Source of the DNA: Oscarella lobularis
Taxonomy: Eukaryota > Porifera > Homoscleromorpha > Homosclerophorida > Oscarellidae
Direction: 5' to 3'
Length of the DNA: 64,000 nt
NCBI RefSeq assembly: GCF_947507565.1
Contig: NC_089179.1
Location: 186,001 to 250,000, forward strand
How positions within the stretch are numbered: position 1 is the stretch's first letter; each line of letters starts with the position of its first letter. Below are positions 23,601-33,316 of this stretch, piece by piece. The notes under the pieces are model-generated. The model was given only the letters and a program-made list of their open reading frames with translations. It was not told the origin of the DNA and searched no databases. The translations under genes were made by a program, and so were the position numbers.

Positions 23601-26530
23601 AAGACGCCGTTCTCGAGTTATTGAAGGACGACGAAACGAAGTCGACGAAAACAGCGAAAAAGGAAGACAAAACGACGACGGCGGAAGGGAAAAACGGCGG
23701 CGGCGGCGTGTCCGTATTCGTCACAAAGTTTGACTACAATCCCAACGCGGATTCGCCGAACGACAATCCGGAGACGGAGCTATCTTTAAAGCGAGGCGAA
23801 TTCGTCTACGTTTACGGCGACGTCGACGACGTGAGCGAACAAAAAGTCCAAAGTGGTCCTATTATTTCTTTTAGGACGGGTTCTACCAAGGGGAGACGGA
23901 AGATGGTCGCAAGGGTCTCGTGCCGTCGAATTTCATCAATCGGGTTCCCGTTGATTCGCCGGTCACTTCGCCGTCGCCGCCGGCGTCCGACGACGGTACC
24001 GTGCGCTCGCGTCGATAAAAGATTTAAAAATTGATTTTTTCTTTTTTTTGGATGTGTAGAGTTGACTGTAAAGCGGGTCTTCAGTCCCGGTAGGTAGAGC
24101 GCGACGCGCGCTCTTTTCTCACACCTTTTCCGCGTTGTGTGAACGACGAGCGCACGCGTTTTCCTTCTAGCATACCAGTTGAACAGCGCGGAGCTCGATA
24201 CGGTCGAAGAGGAGGACGAAGATGCGCTGAACGAATCTCAGAAGGACGTATCTGTTGTAACATTGGACGAAAGCATGCTGAGAGAGGAGGAAAAAGAATC
24301 AGGTACAAGGACTTTAGTTTATAACACGTATTGTTGATGGATACATAATATTACTTAAATTCAAAATTCTATTTCTGACAGTCGCAATTCCGCCGCCAAG
24401 CGGATTGAAGATCGAGAGAGAATTCGCTCGCAGCTTGCTCATTAAGTGGACGGCGCCGACGAGCGTGCCGCCGAAAGCGATTCACGCTTATCACGTCTAC
24501 ATCGACGGCGCGCTTAAGACGAAGACGACGGGCAATGTAAAGCATCGCGCTCTCGTCGAAGGTCTAGACTTTCTATCGGTAAACGCATTGAATAATTATT
24601 AATTAAGTCGCTCTCGCGTAACTCGGGGACTTATGGGATTAAGGGCAAAATGAAATTAACCGTGCGGAGCGTAACAGATCGAGGCGAATCAGCCGACTCC
24701 GACTTTCTTCTCATAGGAAAAGGTGAGCTCATCCGTACGTAGATCCTGCGCGTTTCTCGCGCGCGATTCTTACCTCCTCCTCATAGCTCCTCTTCCGCCT
24801 CCGGCGGACGTGAAAGTAGGCGTCACACGCGACGGACAGCGCGCTCTCGACGTCTCCTGGAGACCCGTCTCGCAGTCGTCGTGCCCCGAATCGAGATTGA
24901 CCGGCTTTAAGGTCTACATCGACGACGTGACGGCGACGCAGGTCTACGATCCCAAATCGACGTCGGTGACGATCAATCAGTTCACTATCTCGACGCTCTA
25001 CACGGCGAATCCGCACAGCGTTCGCGTGACGACGACGTCGGTGGACGGCGAGAGCGAGAAATCGGCGCCGGTCTCCTTTTCCGACGCCTTGCTTAAGGAG
25101 ACGGCGGAAGAGGAGCGGATCGGCGGCGATAAGGAGAAGGAGGAGCCGTCGGTCGCCGATGCCGACGAATCGGAATTGACGACGACTAGCGACGGCGGCG
25201 ACGACATTGACGTGTTTCAATTGCACGCTAAAAAGGCGGCGGCGGCGGCGGCGGCGGCGATGAGCAATGGTCATGCGAGAGTTAAACCAGCGACTGCTGA
25301 TTCGACAAAGCCGGCGGCACTTATCAACATGTTTCAAATGATTGATAACGAAGAAAAAGACGAGGAGGACGACGACGACGAAGAGCTCACTGATGAGGAG
25401 GTCGTTGAAGTGTTTGCATCGCCCGTTCGGCCGTCTATCTCGCCGTCTTCGGCGTCTAATTCGATTGAGGTGAAGGAGAAGTTTGAGATTGTTGCCGTCG
25501 TCGAGTCGTCGTCGTCGTCGTCGCCGAAGAAAGCGATTGCCGACGACGTGCCGCGACGTTTTGTCGCTCTCTTTAATTACGATCCGTCCGTCATGTCGCC
25601 GAACGACGACGGCGTCGATGAGGAGTTATCTTTTCAGAAAGGCGACATCATTTTGGTTCGTTTAATTAGGCATTTTTTTTCTCTTTGACCCCTGTTTACG
25701 TTTCTCTGTAGATTTCTGGTGAAAAGGACGAAGACGGTTTCTACAGTGGCGAATTAAACGGTCGTAAAGGCTTGGTGCCGTATAACATGATATCCGAATT
25801 GGCTGATAGCGGGTGCGTGATTGAGGAGACATCCGTCGCGTCTAATTTATCAACTCCAAGTCCAATCGGTCAGCTAGTCCTCGCCTTTTTTTTAAAGATA
25901 GCCGTCGTCAAGAAAACATTCTAGGTGGGGAGCTCGTAGCTGACGACTTAGGCCGGCCAATGATTGCTTTGTACGATTACGATCCAGCTGAAATGTCTCC
26001 CAATCCCGACGCCGAGGTACGTGACTTGGGGACGCGTAGTCATAGGATCTTAGTTCGAAAGACGACGGGGGGGGTTTCTTGTACAGGTCGAATTAGATTT
26101 CAAAGCCGGTGAACTTGTCTACGTTATTGGCGATGTCGATGGAGACGGATTTTATCAGGTATGATCTACGCATCCTTTGCAGTGCTTCGTCACTACATCG
26201 TCGTCGTTGTAGGGACAAAAGGCGAGCGGAGAGCGCGGACTCGTACCGTCGAATTTTCTCGCGTCCGCCGCAGAGGGAGAAAATCTCAATGCCGATCTTC
26301 TCTCGTCGCGGGAAGTTGAAGAAGGAAAGAATGGAACTAAGGTAATTAGTTGAGACGACTTAGGTGTTTCTTGGCGCCACGACGACACTGTTTAGTCTTC
26401 GCCTTCCTCTCCATTGGACGGCGCGAGTACGAGCAGCACTCAGCGAAAAAAGAAGAAGGGTCTATTGACGAAAGGCAAGAAGCTAGTAAGGCGGATCGTG
26501 GGTCCACTGGGAAGATCAAAGAATAAGTAA
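20632..26530 (+). CDS. RIMBP: RIM-binding protein (coiled coil, 3 SH3, 2 FN3)
   Basis: In bilaterians RIM-BP tethers voltage-gated Ca2+ channels to RIM at presynaptic release sites. The start METTIKKLKSDLEAERQRAK-like ATG at 20632 begins a coiled coil running through about ten exons to about 23200, including RQRNKELVALARRLEDQNK, a block shared with RIM-BP N-termini. Next: an acidic linker; SH3-1 (FVTKFDYNPNADSPNDNPET...DGFYQGETEDGRKGLVPSNF, 23715-23950), which carries the RIM-BP-specific PNxNPExEL insertion; two fibronectin III domains (24380-24720 and 24785-25080); SH3-2 (RFVALFNYDPSVMSPNDDG...GFYSGELNGRKGLVPYNMI, 25555-25800); and SH3-3 (MIALYDYDPAEMSPNPDAE...GERGLVPSNF, 25960-26260). The C-terminus is basic (KKGLLTKGKKLVRRIVG). 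Bilaterian proteins usually have three FN3 domains; two were found here. Confidence 0.87.
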
Positions 26531-26770
26531 AACTAGCCCTCCCTGTTGTACTTTAGTTCGTAGTCTCTGTACGTATCGTCTAAACCTTTTTATTTTGTTT
26601 CCGCACTGCATCGAATGGCTGCACGGAGACTTACGAAATTTTATTTTAGTACGCTTTAGTGTTATTATTCCGTCTATACTCAAAAGAGGCTAAGGGCGTA
26701 TGCATGCGTTCGATTTTTTCCCGGGGTCGCAGAGCGGTCACGAGATCTGCGCGCACACCTTCGGGGGGCC

Positions 26771-27762
26771 ATGTCGTCTCGCGTCCAGCTAAAAGTCGTC
26801 CTTCTCGGTCAGATGGACTGCGGCAAAACGTGTCTAGTGACTCGATACATGAGCGGCACGTTTCTTCCTCGATCTCAAACGGTAGAGCGGGGCTCCTTTC
26901 GGGGATGAGACGTCGCCATCTCGTTTCACCTCACTAGACAATCGGAGCGGCGTTTTGTCAACGAAACGTGCGCGTAAGACAGCGCAACATCGTCGTAGGA
27001 ATATGGGTAAGAAGATCACAGCTCAATTACGTCACGACGACCTCCTTTCCTCTCGAACAAAGGACACAGCGGGAATGGAACAATTTCGATCGATGAGTTC
27101 TCAATATTATAGGGGAGCTAAAGCAGCAGTAGTCTGCTACGGTCAGTGGAAAAGAGAAAATAGACCGTTTATGTACTTATTTATTTATTTGCTCATTCTA
27201 GATGTGACCGTTGGCGAGAGTTTTGGCGACGCTCGGTTTTGGATTAAAGAAGTGCAGAAGAGCGAACCAGTAGGAGAGTAGCTGTAGGATAGGATTATTT
27301 AATTAAATGCATGCTGTCTTTTTTTTGAAGAACTGCAAGGTGTACCTGTGCGGATGCAAGGTCGACTTGGTGAGAAACGGCGAGAAAAGACGCGAAGTAG
27401 ATGAGCACAACGCAGCTGACTTCGCAGAAGGTCTTCATTCTTCCACTTTCTTTCGATGAAATATTTTCATTCTTTTAGAATACGAGACGACGTTCACAGA
27501 GACGTCGAGCAAGACGGGAGAAAATGTCGGTACGTGACGCTTGAGCGATCAGAGAAAATGGAAAGAGGTATGATTGTATGTACGTAGATAAATTATTTCT
27601 GAAAATTGTCGAGGATTACGCCGATTTGCTACCTTCACTCGAGGAAGGTGAGTACACTTACACGGGTCCTTACCTTTGATTCTACTTTCTCTTGAAGACG
27701 AATCAGCAGTAACTGCGTTGGAAGAATCGAACAAATCAGCATTTTCAAAATGTCCATGCTGA
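26771..27762 (+). CDS. RAB24: Ras-related GTPase Rab24
   Basis: RAB24 is an atypical Rab of late autophagy and endolysosomal clearance. Eight exons join in phase; coding starts at ATG 26771 (SSRVQLKVVLLGQMDCGKT). The P-loop is GQMDCGKT; switch I is TIGAAFCQRNV, matching the RAB24 hallmark NTIGAAFVAK. The switch II motif is DTAGMEQF, with Met where most Rabs have catalytic Gln (mammalian RAB24 has Ser), predicting weak GTP hydrolysis. The guanine-specificity motif is degenerate (CKVD rather than NKxD), as in RAB24 (TKSD). YYRGAKAAVVCYDVT, FWIKEVQ, TETSSKTGENVDKLF and IVEDYADLLP complete the match. The C-terminus CPC-stop fits the CxC geranylgeranylation signature. Confidence 0.92.
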
Positions 27763-28011
27763 GAAAGCAAACGCACAGAAAAAAAATTAAATTATCTTTA
27801 ATAATACGTAGTCTACGTATTCCGCACACTATTTGGTACGGGAAAGACGAGAGCGTGTACGTACTGTGTGACGTTAAAAAATTATCATTCTAAAATTGAC
27901 ATGGGGGCGTGCTCACGTGGTTGCAGTACACATACGCCCCAACGTAGTATGCACCTGCCCATTCATTAGATCGGTCTTGAGCCCAGTAGCTGCTCATCTC
28001 AAGCGTTTGCG
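27763..28011. other. Short intergenic region
   Basis: 249 bp between RAB24 and the FERM gene. It presumably holds a 3' UTR and promoter; a CACGTGG E-box-like element lies at about 27914. Nothing else is supported. Confidence 0.5.
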
Positions 28012-30956
28012 ATGAGTATTACGATCGAAGTGACGATGGACGGTCGCGAAAAAGCGCGCCATTTCCAAGTAAAACGCCAACCGCGACCTAATATTTGATC
28101 GACTCACTTGTCTATGTATTTTTTCCCGACTTCTTCTTCAGATCAAAGGACCGCAAAAACTCGGCGAAGTTTTTGACGTTGTATTGGCGAAATTTGATTG
28201 CAAAACGACGACAGACGCCGAACACGCGCTCTATTGGCCGGAAAAGAAGGTGCCGCCTTATAGATTCAGGAGGGTTCTAAAGCGCAGTTATACGATTTTC
28301 CCTGTTCTATATCCCAAAAAACAAGCGTTCTCTAGCTTGAGTATTTCTAGGCATGGCTGGCCGGCTACGGAACGGTGTGGGGCGTCGGAATTAACGACGG
28401 TGCACAGTTGGAATTGAGAGCGTTGAAGAAGGAGATGTCGATAAGGTATTCTACTGCGCGAAAAAGCGGGCGTACAGGAGGAAATAGACGAGTGGGAGAC
28501 GGCCTCTTGTCTGATATGGAGGGTCTGCTGTTTGTTTACGTGATGTTGCGCGTACGCTGCAGGTTTATGGACGGGTCGATGAAAAAGATGACGGTTGACG
28601 TGTCGAAGCCTGTGAGAGGAATGGGAGCGCTTTTTCTATTGAAATTACTCCGGCTTATTAGGTCAAGGTCGTCGTGAGAGCCTTGTGTGAAGAACTTGAT
28701 TTGACCTGTTGGGTCAGTAGTTGAAATATTGGCTCGTTTTGAGTGGGAAACCGTTTCTTGTAGGATGAAATGTCGTTGGTTGTGGCTGGTGACTATTTGG
28801 CCGATGGAAAGTGCGCTACTATTCTTATAAGTCCCTGTATTTTGTGTGCACCGTTACTGTACTGTAGAAATCCCAGTTCTCCCCAAGCGGAAGCAAACAA
28901 CACCCTCTGTAATATCGACTAGCATGAGATATATTTATCTACTCATTATATGATTTTAGCTCCTGTACGAAGCAGGAATTTTCTGGTAAAACTAAAGTCG
29001 GTTTTATTGTTCGTGAGGAGACAACTAGCTTTTATAGAATTCCATCAAGAAAGGCAAAGGACTGACATTAAGCGTACCAACTGGGCCTGCCTCTCCTTCC
29101 TTGTCGCCGTCACAGCGAAGGAGACCTTTGGTGAGTTATGGACTTGTTAACTGAACTAGTTGGGGCATTTGTGACTAGCCCAATGGGAAAAAATCGCCAG
29201 TGGCGGCGAGATCTCCGTCGCTATTTCGTCGAACTCTGCCTACCCGATCAGCTCCGGCACCGCTGAAGAAGACACGCCTAAAAAAGTAGCACATTGGTTG
29301 TGCACGGTGTAAGCGTTGCTATTGCCAATTCTAGACAAATTTCCAAGAAACATCAACTTCGGCTTGACACGCCTTGGCTCGATCCTGAAAAGTCACTAGC
29401 TGAGCAGGTATTGTACACTCAATAGATGGAGAAGAATGACTCCTGATCTCGTTTCCTCTAGGATGTCTCTGATCTTGACGAGTTGATCATCAAATTTCGA
29501 TTTCATTACAATATGGAAATATCTGCGTATGGCACAGTATTATTATGGCAAATAAATCTCAAGATATTTCTTCCTAGGAGGAGTCAAGAACTGGGCTACC
29601 TATTTATGCAAGCCAGGTAATCAAGAAAGAATTACCTCCTTCCCCTTGCACTCAATTTTTAGGACTGCTTTTCTCGGTGGGGAACTTCCTTGCGATTCGA
29701 AGGAGCTATGCAAATTTTGCGCCATGCTGCTTCACCTTCACGTCGGAAAATGGCGGGAAAGGTGACCATCGTATCATTCTCTATGGTTTTTATATAGCGT
29801 GGCAACTCTTTAGCACAACTGTTGACATAAACGAAATCAGGCAGTTTGTACTGCCTAGGAAAACAAAACTTAAAGTTGATTCATACCTGCTACTGTATTT
29901 ATCCTTAGGTAAATATTCTTTCCTTTTCAGATCGTTCCGTGTGACATTATGTCAGAATACAAACAGCTTGAGGACCTTGAAGGTACGTACAAACGACAGA
30001 TAGATATTTTTCTGGTAGTCGAAGCGTAAACTTTTGCAGACGTTGACATCAAACTGTGCTTCATTCATCTGTGGTCGACAATGCGAACGTTTGGAATTGA
30101 ATTTTTGTCGTGTGCCGAATTGCAAACGAAACGCAAAGGACTCATAGGAATTGCCAAGAATCAGGCAAGTGTATCTACCTATACAGCCGCTTCCTCTTGT
30201 CACGAGAACGCCGTGGCATTTTAGATTCTTCTAATCGATCACGACGGAAGGAAGCAGACGGTCGTGTGGCCGTTTGAAAGCCTGCTCACGTGGAAACACC
30301 GTTCTGATAAGCATTTGGTAGACATGAAATTCACGGGCGGTCAGGAGCTGCAATTGCTCGTTCCTGACTACTCGGACGTGCTGTGCGATTGCATTGCCGG
30401 ACACCAGAGGCTTCGCTCTCAATACAAGACCGATGAAAAGAACGTCGAAGCTACCCGATACGCGATACTGAGTGTAAAGACAGAAAAAGCACGCGTAGGT
30501 GTTCTTAGTTGCTCTTTTTTTTTCTTTCAGAACCCTGGATCGCCGATTGATGCGTTTAGTGACCAGGTTACCGAGTCAGACGGGTAGGATACTCTTACTG
30601 GAATGGACTGTGCTCATGAATGAAATTTAGAGCGAGAAATTCTCAAGCGTTGACATTTAATGACGTATTTTGGGCTGCAGACGTTGCCAATCCACTGGTG
30701 AGCGCAGTAGAAAAGGAATGTACGCTTACCTACTTCTATTCGTCATTCTGCAGGTGAGTGCCGAGGAGATGGAAGAAATGCAGCGAGGAACGTGGGAAAA
30801 TCCGGCGTTTGCCGCCCTCGACGACGTTGTTGAAGAACGGTACGTTTAATTTGAGACCTCAGATTTACCCAAATTAAAAAAGTGACGCACAGATTTGCTT
30901 TTCTGGACAAGGCTCTTGATCAAGCTTTTGATACTGGAGCGGATGACGATGACTAA
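28012..30956 (+). CDS. Talin/kindlin-head-like FERM protein without rod or PH domain
   Basis: All four lobes of a talin/kindlin-type FERM head can be followed. F0: MSITIEVTMDGREKARHFQ, then EHALYWPEKKVPPYRFRRAW and GINDGAQLELRALKKEMSI. F1: FMDGSMKKMTVDVSKPV, VVRALCEELDLT, DEMSLVVAGDYL, and WLDPEKSLAEQDVSDLDELI (the LDxxRSLxEQxVxExExLLL block shared by kindlin and talin). F2: QARTAFLGGELPCDSKELCK then FCAMLLHLHVGKW. F3 (PTB-like): MRTFGIEFLSCAELQTKRKG, LIGIAKNQILLIDHDGRKQT, VVWPFESLLTWKHRS and VDMKFTGGQELQLLVPDYSD. About 100 extra residues follow and the chain ends DTGADDDD. Unlike kindlins there is too little sequence inside F2 (about 29760-29940) for a PH domain, and unlike talin there is no rod. 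A role at integrin tails is inferred from the family. Confidence 0.75.
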
Positions 30957-31235
30957 CTGCAGTGTGCTACGTGTGTATTCTTCTACTGGTAAATTGTGTC
31001 TGTACATCGCTGGGTAACCAAAAACTTTATATTTCAATTAACACGCCTGCTAAAATCTGAAAGAGTATTTCAACAGATACAGTAGCTTTGACGTTTGGAT
31101 CACTCTAAAGGCAACTTTCCTCTACCGGCATCAGACTTTTCGTATTATCATTTTTATTCATACAATAATCCTGTTATAGAATCTCACTACAAAACGAAAG
31201 CAGAGAGAGAGAGAAGAAAGAGTCACACGCTTAAA

Positions 31236-32202
31236 TTACAAGATGCTCGAAAGGTCCGGAAACAGATCATCGACATCAAACTTATCATTGAGGTCATCCC
31301 CAATCACCCAGCCGGCAGCAAGTCCTCCAACATCATCGGACTCAATTTCTCCTTGAACGAGTTCACCTTTTCCAAAGATGGAGCCACGCCCACTCCCTGT
31401 TCCTTCGCGACGGTTGTCGTCGTCGCCGTCGTCGCCTTGGAAACCAAGCAGGAGGAAGTCGACAAGATCACACTTTTAAACAACAAAAAAGGTTAAATTA
31501 ACCATCAAAACTATCGTAGAATCCCTCTACCTCGTTGCTATCAGCGATTGCAGATAAGTCGCCACCGTCGCCGGACTGAATCGAAACCGAGTCGATTTCT
31601 GCTGCGGAGAAACGTTCTGGAGTACTGCAGACTCGTCAGATTGCGACTCGGTTTTGATTTCAGTCTGAAGGGGCGGCGACAGTTCGAGTAATTCGGCGTC
31701 GACGTTCGGATCGCTGAGCGGGGTGAGGAGAGCGGCGATTTCGTCGGACGGCGGACTTTGCGGCGGCGTCGCGGGATTGCGCGTCGGCCAACTTTCCTTT
31801 AGGTCGCGATTTATTGCCGCGTTTTCGTCGAGCGTTCGCCTAAGGCGAGCGTTTTCCTTTTTCAGTTCGTTGTTCTGTTGGGAAAACGACAGGTGACTTC
31901 CGGGAAACGGATTTTTCTTTTGTGCGTGCGTACTTGTTCTTGTAGGACGCGGACGATATCTTCCAGATCGTCCATTTTCTGCCTTTTGCGATCTCTCGCG
32001 TGTTGAGCGGCTTCGCGATTTTTCACCTTTCTAGAGGACGGAAGTGTTCTCGGGTTTTCTCGCGCGCGAGATCCTCGCTTTACCGTCGCTCTATTTTCTC
32101 CGCGTCTGATAGGTGCGTTAGTCGCGCTCGTCTCTTTCGCGGCGGTGCCGATACTTCGGTCGGAGACGGCGACGAGATGGTAACAAACCGCAACTCCGAC
32201 AT
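31236..32202 (-). CDS. XBP1: XBP1 bZIP transcription factor of the unfolded protein response
   Basis: ATG at 32202-32200. Exons: 32202-32084, 32030-31934, 31874-31531 and 31472-31236 (spliced form) or stop at 31304 (unspliced form). The N-terminal RKRRARLTHLSDAEKIERR leads into the basic region KVKNREAAQHARDRKRQKM and leucine zipper, nearly residue for residue the XBP1 pattern ([33 protein letters not shown]). Exon 3 holds a 23-nt IRE1-type intron. Unspliced mRNA gives 242 residues with a hydrophobic C-terminal stretch (VATYLQSLIATSVILSTSSC) like the membrane-targeting region of XBP1u. Removing 23 nt gives 257 residues with an acidic tail ending FDVDDLFPDLSSIL, a plausible activation domain. 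Both totals are whole codons (729 and 774 nt), supporting the model. It diverges from KMT5A. Confidence 0.95.
31605..31627 (-). promoter_or_regulatory. XBP1: IRE1-dependent 23-nt non-spliceosomal intron of XBP1 with flanking stem-loops
   Basis: Read on the minus strand. The 5' site is a 7-nt loop CUGCAGU closed by a 4-bp stem GAGU/ACUC, extended by CUG/CAG after a two-base bulge. The 3' site is a 7-nt loop CCGCAGC closed by the 5-bp stem UUUCU/AGAAA. Both loops fit the IRE1 consensus CNG|CNGN (human XBP1 loops are CCGCAGC and CUGCAGC). Cutting after the third loop base of each removes exactly 31627-31605, 23 nt, the size known for fly and worm XBP1. The excision shifts the frame. There is no GT-AG pair at these borders. 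Confidence 0.95.
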
Positions 32203-32417
32203 CGCAGCGAATTGGACTAAAAGAATACAATGACGTACAAGCTACATATGGAGCAAACTTCCACCGTCGTGGCGGATTCCGATTGGACGATAAATTTAGA
32301 CAACGACGTCATGATATGTTCAATACGGGTCCCTCCTGCTATACGGGAGCGACGCGCAAAGAATTTCAAACGAGAAGATTTTTCCTTAGCAATACTGCAG
32401 ACATATTTGTCAATGCG
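32203..32417. promoter_or_regulatory. Divergent XBP1/KMT5A promoter region
   Basis: 215 bp separate the XBP1 ATG (-) from the chosen KMT5A ATG (+). The region contains the ERSE described separately and a CRE-like gacgtcat at about 32306. An upstream in-frame ATG at 32292 means the KMT5A 5' end could lie inside this interval. Confidence 0.6.
32268..32286 (-). promoter_or_regulatory. Perfect ER stress response element upstream of XBP1
   Basis: On the minus strand the sequence reads CCAAT, nine bases (cggaatccg), then CCACG: an exact match to ERSE (CCAAT-N9-CCACG), bound in mammals by NF-Y plus ATF6/XBP1. It points toward XBP1 and ends about 65 bp upstream of its ATG. Mammalian XBP1 is itself ERSE-driven. 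Function here is inferred from the motif and position. Confidence 0.8.
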
Positions 32418-33196
32418 ATGGCCGATAACAAGTCAAAAACACCGCCCACCCGACGCAGAACTCGACAAAAGCCCAAGAAAACGTTGGCGGCCTGAACTCG
32501 AATATTTGACATGTACAACAGCTCTTCTCGATTAGATCCGAAAAGAAAGTAAACGAGAAACAAAAGCGACAGTCGACATTGCCCGAATTTTTCCCTGCGA
32601 CGAGAAGTAGAAGTCGTATCGAAGATTCCAAGACAAAACAGCGACAAGCGAACGAAGAACGCTTGAAATCTCAGTGCGAAGACGGCCTAGAGGTAGAAAC
32701 TCTACTCAAATTTTGTCGTTTAGACCTTAGTTGCTTAGGAGAGAGTCGTTTCTGAAGAAAAAGGCAAAGGCGTGTTTGCTACAAAGTCATTCAAGGCTGG
32801 TGACTTAGTATGCGAGTATTCAGGGGACCTTATCGAAAAGAATGAGGCTGAAAAGAGAGAGGAAAACTATTCCCGTGATTCTAAGTATGGCTGCTATATG
32901 TATTATTTCAAATTCAAAGGGAAAACTATGTGGTATGTATTAATTAATTAATTAATTAATTAATCCGAGTACATTCTATTAGTGTTGATGCAACCAAGGA
33001 TAATGGTCGCAAGGGACGACTATTGAATCACAGTCGATCTAAGCCAAACGTTTATACAAAACTGATGGAACTTGACAACAAGCCACACCTAGTTTTACTA
33101 TCAAAAAGAAGCATAGAGAAAGGCGAAGAATTATTGTATGATTACGGTGATCGAGCTAAAAGGGCAATAGAAACGTTTCCATGGCTAGCTCATTAG
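32418..33196 (+). CDS. KMT5A: Histone H4-K20 monomethyltransferase SET8 / PR-Set7
   Basis: This enzyme writes H4K20me1 and controls chromosome condensation and S-phase. Exons 32418-32482, 32536-32692 and from 32739 join in phase; the first donor (AC/GTTGGC) is weak but frame-consistent. The start MADNKSKTPPTRRRTRQKPK was chosen for context; longer N-termini are possible. A PIP box QSTLPEFF followed by PATR lies where vertebrate SET8 has its CRL4-Cdt2 degron (QNRKLTDFYPVRR). The SET domain covers the rest: GKGVFATKSFKAGDLVCEYS, GDLIEKNEAEKREE, YGCYMYYFKFKGKTMCVDAT, LLNHSRSKPN (cofactor NHS motif), EELLYDYGDRAK and C-terminal ETFPWLAH. The end and spacing agree closely with human KMT5A (EELLYDYGDRSKASIEAHPWLKH). 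Confidence 0.93.
32941..32964. repeat. TTAA/TAAT tetranucleotide microsatellite in a KMT5A intron
   Basis: A run of six taat units lies in the intron just before a 3' splice site. A similar run lies at about 45122-45160 in an intron of the AAA ATPase gene. Confidence 0.85.
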
Positions 33197-33241
33197 AATT
33201 AAATATATATATTATCGAAATACAGATGAAAATCAAAATGC

Positions 33242-33260
33242 GCACGTGGATACCACGTGC
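33242..33260. repeat. Inverted repeat with two CACGTG E-boxes
   Basis: gcacgtgg-ata-ccacgtgc: perfect 8-bp arms and a 3-base spacer, each arm holding a CACGTG core. It sits between the KMT5A stop (33196) and the pelota ATG (33317), so it could be a paired bHLH site in the pelota promoter. Function is inferred from the motif only. Confidence 0.7.
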
Positions 33261-33316
33261 TTGTTGAGATCAACCGCTTTACCGCCCTACGGATAAACGA
33301 TGCGGATCAGCAACGA

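Noticed and set aside
33242-33300. Possible tRNA gene from the hairpin next to pelota
   Set aside because: The hairpin is only an 8-bp E-box inverted repeat; no cloverleaf, A/B box or TTC loop follows.
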